A stretch of DNA of 64,000 nt. Origin: Muscardinus avellanarius (Eukaryota > Chordata > Mammalia > Rodentia > Gliridae). The DNA is taken from assembly GCA_963383645.1 (NCBI GenBank), contig OY726574.1:60343894-60407893 (forward strand). Reading direction: 5' to 3'. Shown piece after piece: positions 1 through 9,940 of the stretch. The position numbers and the translations under genes were made by a program. Every line of letters begins with the position of its first letter. Position 1 is the stretch's first letter. Below the pieces are notes generated by a model. That model was not told the DNA's origin, searched no databases, and worked only from the letters and a program-made list of their open reading frames with translations.

Positions 1-565
1 CTACCTTTGAAGGAACATGTGGTGTCTGCAGTTCAGCAGCTGGCCCGGGGCCTGTGTTCAGGCTTGGTGATGACACCCAGCCCTGGTGTTGGACTCTGGA
101 CATCCAGAGGTGCATAGCACAGGAATCTTTCTTTTATCTTTGCCCCAACTTCAAATAAGCCAAAAGGGCCACTTTACTGAATATTCTGACTGCACACCGT
201 CCAGGGCAGGGGAGTTTATCTCCCCAGCGGTCCCCACTGCTCGGGCCACGCTGGCCCTCACTTCCTTGTGCTGGTTTTCATCACCGGTGGTTCCCATCAT
301 TGTTTGGGACACCAGAATGTCAACAGATGCTATCAGGTACACAATGCCACACGGAGAGTTCTGGAATCCAAAGACTCCCAAATCTGAAAGCTGCTGCATG
401 ACTCATTTGATGGCAAAGCCTGTTCAGACCTGAATTAATTCAGTGACAAAATACCCAGAATGACACGAGATGGCCTGTAGTTTGCATTTGAGCCTTATGT
501 GTGGAACCGTAGTTTACTGTACTTGTCTTTACGATCTGCTTATGAAATCTCGGGGCCCAGGCATG

Positions 566-657
566 GGTGTCAGTCAGGATACTGGCAAAAGGAAACGGGG
601 CGTTTGGCATAGGTGTCAGTCAGGATCCTGGCAAAAGGAAACGGGGCGTTTGGCACA
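566..657. repeat. 46-bp tandem duplication
   Basis: Two adjacent copies (566-611 and 612-657) start with GGTGTCAGTCAGGAT and differ at only two positions (ATACTGG/ATCCTGG and GGCATA/GGCACA). A decayed third start (GGTGAACAAGG) follows at 658, and a CTGGCAAAAG fragment recurs near 700. The near-identity points to a recent or conversion-maintained duplication. Confidence 0.9.
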
Positions 658-1266
658 GGTGAACAAGGAGACTGTGTAAAGGGGCCGTGTGTAAAGGTCT
701 GGCAAAAGTGAAAGACCAAGAGGGATGAGGTAGAAGAGGGTCACCAGAGGGCTGGACCAGAAGGGTTAACCTCGCCTAGGTCAGAAGGGCCAGGTGGAGG
801 TGCTCATTACCAGGCTTCAGACAGAAAGACCCACCTGTAGCACATAACTGTAAAGAACCCTCAGAAGAAACCCCCCGCCCCAGGTCTCCCTCGCCCCTGC
901 CCCTTCCAGAGCTCTGCTGGGGGTGCTTTAGGCTGTAGATACCTCAGGCCTGTAGCAAGGGAGCCCCTATCCATAGGGCACCCCGCAGTATAGCGGGTGT
1001 GGCCAATGGGTCTCCAGGGTAACCTAGAAATGTCCCCCAGTGTATTCTGTCCCATCCAGTATATGCACTCCACCATCCTTCTGAAACCTGAAATCCCAGG
1101 AACATTTGCAAGATTTGTTTTTTATTAGGTCAAAAGCATATGCACACATTTGAAAAATATTAACACATTCATATGAAACTTTTTTTTTTTTTTAGTTTGC
1201 AATCTTAGTGGTATATAGACCTAGAAGCCTTTCATTTTCTTGGCTACCCTAAAAGATTGAAACTAC

Positions 1267-1487
1267 AGCCAGGCGTGGTGGTGGCACACTTGTAATCCCA
1301 GCATTTGGGGGGCTGAGACGGGAGGATCGCAGTTCCTGGACAGCCTCAGCTATTTAGTGAGGCCCTCTACAACTTAGACCCTGTTTCAAAATAATAAAAA
1401 AAAAATAGGGCAGGGGGTGTAGCTCGGAGGTCAAATGCCCCTGGTTCCATCCTCAGACCTGCAAAAAAAAAAAAAAAAAAAAAAAAA
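1267..1487 (+). mobile_element. B1-dID SINE with 11-bp target duplication
   Basis: This is the full composite element used here as the family reference. The B1 half starts GCCAGGCGTGGTGG, runs through GTAATCCCAGC and GGCTGAGACGGGAGGATCGC, and ends at the A-rich linker. The ID half (GGGGTGTAGCTCGGAGGTC...CCTCAGACC) follows, with a 3' poly-A of about 25. The duplication ATTGAAACTAC occurs at 1256-1266 and 1488-1498. The B1 half derives from 7SL RNA and the ID half from tRNA; both are known sources of internal Pol III promoters. Confidence 0.95.
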
Positions 1488-1596
1488 ATTGAAACTACCT
1501 CATTCATTCAGCAGATACTCCTGTACTGAGCAGCTCCTCTGGAAAACACATGGGCTCTGCGTACAAAGATAACAGCTGTTCTAGTATCTTACTGGG

Positions 1597-1822
1597 GCCA
1601 GGCGTGGTGGCGCACGCTTGTAATCCCTGCACTTGGGAGGCTGAGACAGGAGGATCGCACAGGCTTGAAGCCAGCTCAGCTACTTTTAGTGAGGCTCTCA
1701 GCAACTTAGTGAGACTCTGTTTCCAAATAAACTATAAAATGGGTTTGGGAGTATAGCCCAGAGGTAGAAAAGCCCCTGGGTTCCACCCCCAGTACCACAA
1801 AAACAAAACAAAACCCCACCAA
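1597..1822 (+). mobile_element. B1-dID SINE, intermediate subtype
   Basis: Starts GCCAGGCGTGGTGGCGCACGC. It carries TTTCCAAATA in the linker and GTTTGGGAGTATAGCCC in the ID half, features shared with the GC-rich young subset at 10.1, 11.5, 32.4, 42.9 and 53.2 kb. The B1 half otherwise follows the common type (AGTGAGGCTCTCAGCAACTTAG). Confidence 0.9.
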
Positions 1823-2426
1823 CTTGTGAAATAGTGACTTGATCTTGGGTTAGCAAAGAGCTTTCATTTTGAAGTCATCCTGCTCCTTGGGTTCTGTTCT
1901 GAGAAGAGCTTTCTAGCTCCATCTGGGCTCAGTGGGAAAAAGCACCAGGACCTATTAGCGACATCTGATGGGGAAGGGGGGGCATGGAAGCAGAGAACGC
2001 GCACACCTGGTGCAGGCTGACTGTGCTGTAACTGCACGGCAAAATGAAACTGCTCCTGTGACTACAGTAAGTGCGCTTTCCAGGGCGGGGCAGGAGGAGC
2101 GCTTAGGATGGATTAGAGCGAGAGGCTCTATGGCCGTAGAGTTTGTAAGGATTTCCAGACGGAAACATGCTAGGGAGAAAAAGACAAAGTCAGCACATGA
2201 CAGTCTGGCGCAAGGACTCGGGAATAAGAAAGTATTATGTGAGGAAAATAAATTAACGGGAAGCTGTAGTTAGGAGTCTGGACTTAATTTGTAACACGTG
2301 GGTCACGGTCGGCCTTTGAACAGGATGTTTTACGTTCAAGGAAAATCACTCAACCAGCATTTTGAAAGGGGATGGGGCTTGAGCGGAAGCTGATGAAAGT
2401 AATCTTTCCATCAGAAAGAATAAAAA

Positions 2427-2500
2427 ATAGGGCTGGAGGTGTAGCTCGGAGGTCGAATGGCCCTGAGTTCCATCCCCAGTACCCCAATAAATAAATACAT
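2427..2500 (+). mobile_element. SINE right half only (ID-like)
   Basis: AATAGGGCTGGAGGTGTAGCTCGGAGG through CCATCCCCAGTACC and an AAATA tail, with no B1 half upstream. It is either a 5'-truncated insertion or a stand-alone ID copy. Confidence 0.85.
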
Positions 2501-3219
2501 ATCCAAAGTTACATGACCTCCTTCTATCTTAACTCTGGTCACCTATTTAATTGGTTAGAAGAACGTTTATTTGCCGCTATGTATGTGTGTGTGCATATAT
2601 GTGTGCACGTATACACACTGCTGTACATGTGTGTGTGTGCTACATATGCATTTATAGCGACCCTTACCAAACCCCTCAATAAAAATGACGCCAGGAAAGT
2701 CCATTCCGCCCATGATAATCAGTCGAATTTTCCGACAAGCTGGCAGAGTATCTGTCACTGTGATCGGGCTCGGGCGGAGGGAGGAAAGGGGCGCAAGTGT
2801 GGCAAAGGCCCGTTTGTTGGGGTGCTGAGGGCGTGTGAGGGCGAGTGTACCCCAAAGGAAACCAAGTTTCCCGCAGCTTGACTCAACAGGAATGCAACCC
2901 GGCTCTTCCATCTTTGATGTGGATGCTTTAAATGAGACTAGCATCTCACCTTTCTTCCCCAGCCACACACTGTAGATGGGCCTCTCCTCCTCGGCCTAAA
3001 GCGTGGCTTCTCCGTCCCGCTTCTGGCAGCCAGGCAGGAAATGTTCCTAGCCTGAAGTTTGAAGGGGGCGAGGGGGAGGGGGAGAAAAGGAAGAAAAGAA
3101 ACAAAGAAAGAAAAACACAAACTTTACTAGAGCGGCTGGCTGGAGCGCCAAGCGTCAGGCGGGTTTCCAGTTTCCTAGAAGCAGGGAGCCCCGCCCTCGC
3201 CCCGCCCCGCCCGCCCCGT

Positions 3220-3327
3220 GGGCGTGGCTTCCAGCGACGGCTAATGGGCCCTTTCCGCGCCAATGGGCGTGGAATATGCTAATGACGCTTCCTCCGCCCG
3301 TGGGCGTGGCTCCCTCTGTATGCTAAT
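3220..3327 (+). promoter_or_regulatory. ARHGAP28: Three-fold GGGCGTGG / GCTAAT promoter module
   Basis: GGGCGTGG occurs at 3220-3227, 3265-3272 and 3302-3309. Each copy is followed by GCTAAT, starting at 3240, 3278 and 3322; the last two are the octamer-like ATGCTAAT. Motif-to-motif spacing is 20, 13 and 20 bp, and the modules are 45 and 37 bp apart. GGGCGTGG resembles an SP/KLF or EGR-type site and ATGCTAAT resembles a POU site. These factor assignments are inferences. Confidence 0.65.
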
Positions 3328-3458
3328 CGCCCGCGGGGGCGGGGCCGCCTGACAGCCGGGGGAGCCCCTGGGCGCCGGACGCGGCGGGGCTGCGGACGGG
3401 CTCCGGGCGCGCTGGTCCATGCTGGCCCCGGTCTTTGTTCTGGGGCCATCGCCGAGAC

Positions 3459-3470
3459 ATGCGCGGCTGA
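3459..3470 (+). promoter_or_regulatory. ARHGAP28: Minimal upstream ORF (Met-Arg-Gly-stop)
   Basis: ATG CGC GGC TGA lies just before the main start: the stop ends at 3470 and the main ATG begins at 3473. The uORF start has G at -3 and C at +4, so recognition should be moderate. With only two bases between stop and next start, normal scanning reinitiation would be inefficient. Leaky scanning, or termination followed by backward or forward shifting, would be needed to reach the main ATG. Confidence 0.6.
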
Positions 3471-3472
3471 CG

Positions 3473-3594
3473 ATGGAAGTGGAGGACTCGGGCGGCGTGG
3501 TGCTGACCGCCTACCACTCGTACGCGCGCTCCCATCCGCCGGGCACCGACGCCCGCTGCGCGCCCCGGGCGGCCGCCAGCCACCCGCTCAGCAG
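3473..3594 (+). CDS. ARHGAP28: ARHGAP28 first coding exon (Rho GTPase-activating protein 28, N terminus)
   Basis: Forty complete codons plus two bases. The product starts MEVEDSGGVVLTAYHSYAR and ends AAASHPLS(R). From memory this matches the N terminus of mammalian ARHGAP28, and GVVLTAYH is also shared with the paralogue ARHGAP18. The protein stimulates GTP hydrolysis by Rho-family GTPases, with RhoA reported as a target, and acts on stress fibres. Its RhoGAP domain is encoded much further downstream and is not in this window. The start at 3473 is chosen for its strong context (A at -3, G at +4) and match to the family. An in-frame ATG at 3419 would add 18 residues but has T at -3. The exon ends at CAG|GTAGGA in phase 2; the AG completes the Arg codon with the next exon. 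The middle (about residues 20-29) differs from the human sequence as I recall it, while both ends match. Confidence 0.88.
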
Positions 3595-3600
3595 GTAGGA
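3595..3600 (+). other. ARHGAP28: Splice donor of exon 1
   Basis: CAG|GTAGGA: the exon side is consensus, and the intron side departs at +4 to +6 (GGA instead of AGT). Read-through gives AGG then an immediate in-frame TAG at 3596-3598, so an unspliced message would end after 41 residues. Confidence 0.8.
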
Positions 3601-3780
3601 GACCCGCTCGGCGCAGGCATCCTGCAGCTGCTTCCTGCAGGGCGGCAGCCTTCCTCTAGTGCTGGTGGGCAGATGAGTCAGCCCGCGCTTTGGGTTGTCC
3701 CCACTGGAGATGGGGACGCGCACCCAGCGCCCCTCCAGGCCGCGAGTCCTGGGCTAGCGAGGTTAGCGCGGAGTTGTGTT

Positions 3781-6700
3781 CTTTATACAACTTTATGATA
3801 AGACAGACGCATCATTTCTGCCAACGTCACCTATAAGTCATTGGGGGGGAAACTTTAAGTGTCATTTAACCGAAACATAAGCAGAAACTGGGGGAAAAAA
3901 AATTCAGTACATCAGCCTAAATCCTCAGACTAACTTCTGTTAGTAACCGCATGCGAACTTAGGTAAATCTCAGTCAACTTTTAAAAACAACTTTATTTCT
4001 AGATGTTAAAAAACTCAGTTGTATAAATACAGTGGTGTCGTTACTTGCTTATTGCTAATGTCCACTTACGTTATTCATGCACTTATAACTTACTTGAGTT
4101 AAAACAGATCTGTGATCATCTTATGTCACTGTAGATTTAGTAAATCAGGACTCTGTTAAACTGCTCTCTCGGTGCTCATTTATTTTATGTAAGACCGAGG
4201 CCAACAGGGCTTCCATGAACTAAACTAACATTGCTTAGGTGGACAGACAAAAGTATTACAAGAAGTGATATGGTTTGATCCCTGACACAGGCTTAGGGGA
4301 AGTTTAAGTGGTATAAATGTTATATCTGCCGTGGATGCATTGAAAGTGGACAGATTGGGTGATGTGTTTAATTTCATCATGTCTATTTTCAATGATTGCT
4401 TTTTTCTAATACCCTTATTTTTATGTGATAATAATTACTTCTGTTTTCTGATTTAATTGATTCATGACTTTATTTCATGGAATACTTTTTTTGGCTGGTC
4501 TCCATGAGAGGGACAAACTGCACTGGCCTGGGATCTAGGTTGGTTCTGGCTGACAAAGGAAGTTTTGTTTCTTCTAAAGTGAACAGGCTGAGTAAAATCA
4601 CATTTTTTATATAAAGACAATGAGAAACTGTCATATTCCTTTCAACTTTAAGATTTGTGCATATTATTTTAAAGGTTACTTGGAGATATAAACTTACATT
4701 TGCCCTTAGGGTATATTCTTTTCAAAAGAATCCTCATTTGCTGTTATTACTTATGTTTGGAGTTACAGAATAGACATAAATGATTTGCTGAGAAGCGTGG
4801 GCCAAGTTTGTGCGTTTTCAAACGACTGTGGTGTAGCTGTTCTGTTTGTAATTCCCCGCAGCTGTCTATGAGCACCAGCCAGATATCTGAAACTACATCC
4901 GTTTCCAAAGCAAATTGGAGGGAGAAGTTTTATTAGCTCAACATGTGGTCTCGTGGAATGATAATACATTCAAGCGAGAAAGTTGCATGTCATGGCTAGC
5001 GTTTGACCATAAGGTTGTCAACTAGATTTACGTTGTTCCCAGTCTGCAGGCTTATATTGCTGCAAAACTGTAGGATTCTCCACAGAAGCCCTTATAACGC
5101 TCAGCGTTTATGTCACAGGAGAGGGAAAAGGCCCCTCACCCTGCAACAGAATCATGGGAGAATAGCATAATTCCTGGGTCCCCACTAAAAGCACTAAAAA
5201 AGCACTTCCTGTATTTACAAGGAGCCAGAAGCCACTACATCATCAATCATGAGTCCGATAACAGCAGTAATCAGGCCGAAGTTATTAACCTTTGACTCCC
5301 TAACTACAGATCAATACTTCCTTTCAAGCCACGAAGCAAGATGGTTATTGTCCTACTTTGGAAAAAAGCACTCTCTCTTTCAAGAACACCCTTTCCTGCA
5401 AATTGCTTACATACTTGCAACCTCTTATTGGAATAATAATCAGTATGGCCCCAGACGCATGAGTTATTGAATTTGACTAAGTACCATCATTCTTTATCTC
5501 TTGGTGGCTGAAGAAGCGAGCTTTCACATCAAGGCAAGCTTTTCCTTATTTTCCAGACCTACACTGTACCTCAGTTTGTGTGGCCTATTTCCCCCACTAA
5601 AATATAATTTCCTCCCACCCCCTCATCCATTTTTATTTGTTTCATGATCGTTTCCCAAGCATCTGGAGCCGTACATACCTGGCACATTATAATAGCTCAG
5701 TACCTATTTCTTCAGTAAATTACTGAATTCATATGAAGATTATAAAATGACCAAGATAAAGCTGTGAGATTTTTTTTTTTTAGCAGCTGAACTCAACTTA
5801 TTGACACGCCCGCAACACATTAGGCCCTGGAGACACAAAGATAAATGAGACACAGTTTCTGTCACTTCGCCCCACTCCCAATGGTAGGTAGATCAATGGA
5901 GGTTTAGTAAAACTTTGAGATAAATGATATTTCTAAATCGGTAGGCTTCAAGTATAAATCTGGATTTCCACATGAGGGATGCAGGCACTGCTGCCTTCGG
6001 CGCTCTCTGAGGCTGAGTAATAGTAATAGATACTGCACCTGATGTGGGGCTGTGGGACCTCCTGTTTGCCACACTCTCCTGCCAGCTGTTCAGCTCTGGA
6101 GCCCAGCGCTCACTGCAGTTTCTCTTGGGCCTGCCCATCTGTATCATTAAGGCGAGTAACCAGTAAAATGTACTTGTCACTACTCAGGCTTGGGATCAGC
6201 TTGCCAGAACTCGATCGTCACCTATCATTACTGCCTTGTGTCTTTGGGCAGTTTACTTAGCTGCTTAGAGTATCGATCAACTCAACGGAAGCACCAGATA
6301 TGTGTGTTCCCTGTGTCATGACTGCCATCACTGGTAATCACATTTGTGGATGTAAAGAGGAAAATAAAGCAGTTTTGTTACTTATCCCTAACAGGGGTAT
6401 GGAAAACAAACCAGGATAAAGAAAGCCTTGATTTTCAAGAAAAAGGAGGGGTATTTAAAATTCAAATAACTCTCCGAGCTTTATAGGTCCCATCTCAGAA
6501 TTCAGAAGGATTCAGGAGATGACCCATTCTTTTTTCCCGTGATAGACAGAAAGGTACTGAACGGCACTATCTTCAGCCCCGCTAATGTGTGGTCTTTAGA
6601 CGTATTTGCCATTCCCTCTAAGATCCCAGGTTGGGAAAGATTGATAAGTCCTCCCGAGGTTTAAATTCATTTGAAAATCAATATTTCATGTAGATAAATT

Positions 6701-7735
6701 GATATTTTGACTCTAGTATACAGATTATTCTGTGTGCACTCTGTCCTGGAGCTGTGGAAGTTCAGCAAGTGTGTGCAAATAAGAACAGTTAACACTCCTT
6801 TGATTGTCTGTTTTTGCTCTTTGAATTTACACGGGGAAGTTCACTGGGACATTTAAAGCTCTCTTATGTTTCCTCTCGAGTCTTTAGACATCTCTCCCCT
6901 CCCCTCGTGGTTCTGTGAGGATTCTGATTTATTTCCTACAATCTCTATCACTGTATTCTTTGATTTTAATAGAGCTCAAGGATGAATAGACTTGGCTGTT
7001 AATTCTTACACGTGATTCTTACTTTCACAAATAAGGAAGCTTTTGGGGAAATTATAAAATGGGCAGTACAAAATGGGCCTGATTATTTCTCATATTTACT
7101 AGTTATACCATAAACTTCCTGAGACAGGATGAAAAGAGAGGAGGAACAGAACTATACTCTTCATCAAAAATTACCAGAGACACAAACTAAGGTTATCTCT
7201 GGGACCCTCATTCCTTAGTAGTGTTCAAATTTTGTGAACGGGATTGATTTTTAATAGTATAACTATTTTTATAGTGAGAACAATTTGAGAAGAATGATTA
7301 GGAAGCAAATGTTTTATTTGGACTAAAAGCTACACTTAGCAAATTTTAATGATGTATTTCTGGGTTGGAATTAATTAAAACGTTATCTCAAGGTGCTAAA
7401 TTTTGCTAAATTAAACACATATGTAGGTTTATAAAAGTCTATGCATACACACACACACAGGGACATCAAATTTCAGGGAAAGTAGGTATATTGCTTTTGA
7501 GGATTCAGAAATATTCACGGAAATAAGATTCTTAGGAAAGAATAGGCATTTTGAGGGTATTCTTTATGTCCTCGTTGCAACTAGAGTTGGTGTCTCTGGT
7601 TTCTTTTGCCGGTGGGCTCCCTGCTGCAAGAAGCTGGCCCCCTGTACACAGCTGTGGGGAAACATCTGGCACACTTCCTTTGATCCTGCCTTTTGACTGA
7701 ACATTTGGCCAGTGGCTCTACCCATTTCTATTTTC
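3781..7735. other. SINE-free unique intron sequence
   Basis: Nearly 4 kb directly downstream of the promoter carries no recognisable B1-dID insertion, in a window averaging about one per kilobase. It is AT-rich without long repeats. A weak MIR-like patch may lie near 6190-6270 (CTTTGGGCAGTTTACTTAGCTGC). Open frames of 61-95 codons show no family resemblance. Confidence 0.6.
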
Positions 7736-7737
7736 AT

Positions 7738-7739
7738 TA

Positions 7740-7773
<34 letters not shown>
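7738..7773. repeat. (ATT)n microsatellite
   Basis: About twelve ATT units immediately 5' of a reverse-oriented SINE, so it is the expanded poly-A/T tail of that element. Confidence 0.95.
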
Positions 7774-7775
7774 TT

Positions 7776-7978
7776 ATTGTAGCACTGGGGATGGCACCCA
7801 GGGGCATTCTACCTCCAAGCTACACCCCCAACCCTATTTTTTATTCTTTATTTTGAAGCAGGGTCTCACCAAGTTGCAAAGGTCCTCACTAAGTGGCTGA
7901 GGCTGGCCTCGAACCATGATCCTCCTGTCTCAGCCTCCCAAACGCTGGGATTACAAGCGTGCACCACCATGCCCGGCT
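7776..7978 (-). mobile_element. B1-dID SINE, full length
   Basis: Reads on + as GCACTGGGGATGGCACCCAGG ... GTGCACCACCATGCCCGGC. ID and B1 halves are both present. The tail expanded into the adjacent ATT array. Confidence 0.93.
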
Positions 7979-8149
7979 TCTACCCATTTTTAACTGCTCA
8001 TTTTCCCCTGATCATTAATCCCTAACATATTTTAAAAAATCGGGGAATTTCAAGTTCTGTAGAATCATCTTCATGTCAATGAAGATGGTGACTTGTGTTA
8101 ACCTTCCATTTTCATATCTTTTAGACTTGTAGAAAAGTTGTAAAGATTG

Positions 8150-8314
8150 ACAGGAGCGGTGGCGCACACCTGTAATGCCAGCATGTAGGAGGCTGAGACA
8201 GGAGGATCACAGTTTCAAGGCCAGCCTCAGCAATTTAGTGAGACTCTGTTTCAAAATAAAAATCAAAAAGGCTGGGGTGGCTCAGTAGTAGAGCACCCCT
8301 GGGTTTAATCCCTA

Positions 8315-8318
<4 letters not shown>
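8150..8318 (+). mobile_element. B1-dID SINE, diverged
   Basis: GGAGCGGTGGCGCACACCTGTAATGCC through GGCTGGGGTGGCTCAGTAGTAGAGCACC, inserted into the L1 relic. The ID half ends in the CTGT microsatellite. Confidence 0.88.
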
Positions 8319-8354
<36 letters not shown>

Positions 8355-8409
8355 CTCTCTCACATGCATTCACAGCAACAACACCAAACACACACACGCA
8401 CACACACAC
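8315..8409. repeat. (CTGT)n, (CT)n and (CA)n compound microsatellite
   Basis: About nine CTGT units (8315-8350), a short CT run to 8361, then interrupted CA units at 8388-8409. All lie in the tail of the preceding SINE. Confidence 0.93.
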
Positions 8410-8764
8410 GAAAAGAATAAAAAGGAAAGAAAAAGGAAAAATTGCAAAAGTAAACTTCACTAGGACATCCTAAATGTGAACATCATGCATAATAATTATT
8501 TCTACTGCCAACACTAAACAAATTGACCCTGACATAATACTGTTGACTAAATGACAGACCGTATCCTGAGCTCACCACTTGTCTTGCTAGAATAATATTT
8601 TTCCTGTCTAGATTTGCAGCCAATATCCCACGCTAAATTTAGGGGCGTCTCCTGGGTCTCTAACCAGTGACAGTCGGTTCTTGTCTTTTATGACTTAGAC
8701 TCATTTTGAGGACTGACTGGTGATTTTATGGGAGGTGTCTTCTTATGATAAGATTGAGGTTACG

Positions 8765-8918
8765 TGTTATTTTATTTTATTTTTTGGCACTGAGCTCTAT
8801 TCCCAGCCCCTTTTATTTTGAGACAGGGTCTTGTTAAGTTGCGAGGCTGGCCTTCAAACTTGTCTGCTCCTCCCTTGGCCTCCTGAGTTACTTACAGATA
8901 TGCGCCACCATGCCCCAG
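8765..8918 (-). mobile_element. B1-dID SINE, internally shortened
   Basis: TTTTTTGGCACTGAGCTCTATTCCC through GCGCCACCATGCCCCAG. The ID half is reduced and the B1 half is shortened. Confidence 0.82.
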
Positions 8919-9283
8919 AATTTTTGGTGAAAATTCAATAGAAGTGATGTCAGCACGTCTTAATGCTGATGTTAAGTTTGACAAGCTGGTTAAGATACTG
9001 TATGCTAGATTCTGTGCAATGAATTTACTATTTTCCCCTTTGGAATGTATAATTATTTCAGGGGAAACGTTGAGACTATGGAAATACCTTCCTTCTCCTC
9101 AAAACTTCCTTTCTTTATTTTAGCATTCATCTAGGGATCTTGCTAGTAAAATTTCTCATTGTCCTCTTTTAATGGCCCTTTTTCGTTTTTCTCACTCTTG
9201 CTACATTTGACTTGCTTGGCACACGATAAAACATTTTTTCTTATTGTGTTTGTCCCCTTAAAAAAAAAAAAAAAAAGGCATCG

Positions 9284-9475
9284 AAGTCAGGTGCTGCTGC
9301 TCACACATGTTTAATCCCAGTGGTTCAGGAAGCCGAGTCAGGAGGGCCACATGTCTGAGGCCGGCCTGGGCCACATAGCTAGACCCAGTCTCTAAATAAA
9401 AATTTAAAAGAGCTGAAAACATAGCTCTGGGATAGAGCACCCTGGGTTCAATCCCCACCCTCTCAATAGTCATTT
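9284..9475 (+). mobile_element. Old diverged B1-ID-like SINE
   Basis: CACACATGTTTAATCCCAGTGG, GAGGCCGGCCTGGGCCACATAGC, then an ID-like end AACATAGCTCTGGGATAGAGCACC. Its wording differs from the main family (GGCCTGGGCCACATAG is closer to ordinary B1). A poly-A run precedes it at 9260-9276. Confidence 0.75.
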
Positions 9476-9495
9476 AATATATTGTTCTTTCAGTT

Positions 9496-9940
9496 GTTTT
9501 ATTTTGTTTTTTTGTGGTACTGGGGATTAACCCAGGGGCATTCTACCACCGAGCTACACCCCCAGCTCTATTTTTTATTCTTTACTTTGATTGTTTTTTG
9601 TTTGGGGCAGTAATGGAGAATTGAACCCAGGGGCATCTACCTCCAAGATTCACCCCGGGTCTTATTTTTTTATTCTTCATTTTGAAACAGGGTCTCACTA
9701 AATTGCAGAGGGCATAAGTAGCTAAGGCTAATCTCAAGCCTGCCATTCTCCTTTCTCGGCCTCCTAAATACTGGCAATACAAGCATGTGCCACCATTCTT
9801 GGCTTTGTTCTTTATTTTGAAACCGCGTCTCTACGTTGCCGAGGGCCTCACCAAGTAGCTGGGGCTGGCAGCAAACTTGGGATCCTCCTGACTCAGCCTC
9901 CCAGGGACCGGATTGCAAAGTGCACCACCATGCCTGGCTT
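9496..9940 (-). mobile_element. B1-dID SINE split by a second SINE
   Basis: The outer element occupies 9496-9590 (ID half) and 9808-9940 (B1 half). Its own target duplication is approximately TGTTCTTTCAGTT at 9482-9495, recurring as TGTTCTCTTCAGTT at 9940-9953. Both copies face the same way as the insert. Confidence 0.88.
9591..9807 (-). mobile_element. B1-dID SINE nested inside another SINE
   Basis: A complete element inserted at the A/T-rich linker of the outer copy. The duplication TTCTTTACTTTGA (9578-9590) / TTCTTTATTTTGA (9808-9820) has one mismatch and marks the younger event. Confidence 0.9.

Larger units (their letters stand above)
1..3140. other. 5' intergenic flank of ARHGAP28
   Basis: No exon is recognised here. 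Open frames of 60-133 codons exist on both strands, but they lack family resemblance, overlap each other and run through SINEs. The stretch holds a 46-bp tandem duplication, two full SINEs, one SINE right half, and then sequence that becomes steadily more GC-rich from about 2750 toward the promoter. The first 860 bases look unique apart from the tandem duplication. No promoter for a divergent gene was identified. Confidence 0.7.
3140..3780 (+). promoter_or_regulatory. ARHGAP28: CpG-island promoter of ARHGAP28
   Basis: CpG dinucleotides are dense here and depleted on both sides, and the island encloses the first coding exon. A run of GC boxes (CCGCCCTCGCCCCGCCCCGC type) lies at about 3190-3217. 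A CCAAT motif sits at 3260-3264, and further GC boxes at 3333-3345. No convincing TATA box was seen, so dispersed initiation is expected, probably between about 3330 and 3420. The transcription start cannot be fixed from sequence alone. Confidence 0.85.
8030..9100. mobile_element. Ancient L1 (L1M-type) 3' region relic
   Basis: Segments 8030-8149, 8430-8764 and 8920-9100 together follow, in order, a 3' region known from old mammalian L1M elements. Recognisable pieces include TAGAAAAGTTGTAAAG, the 'GTCTCCTGGGTCTC...CAGT' block, 'GACTCATTTTGAGGACTGACTGGT', 'ATGATAAGATTGAGGTTACG' and 'CTGATGTTAAGTTTGACAAGCTGG'. Two SINEs and two microsatellites split it. The subfamily and orientation are not resolved. 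Confidence 0.55.

Noticed and set aside
86..433. 115-codon + frame and 82-codon minus frame at the window start
   Set aside because: They overlap on opposite strands, show no domain or family resemblance, and have no supporting splice sites.
2427..2500. tRNA gene
   Set aside because: The TAGCTC...GGTTC-like boxes belong to the ID half of SINEs, which derives from a tRNA but lacks a cloverleaf and anticodon arm. The same applies to every other copy in the window.
2513..3263. Overlapping frames of 105-133 codons upstream of ARHGAP28
   Set aside because: They come from GC-rich promoter sequence and a short TG/CA repeat; products are low-complexity and present on both strands.
3323..3583. 86-codon minus-strand frame across exon 1
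   Set aside because: Shadow of a GC-rich coding exon on the opposite strand; no independent evidence.
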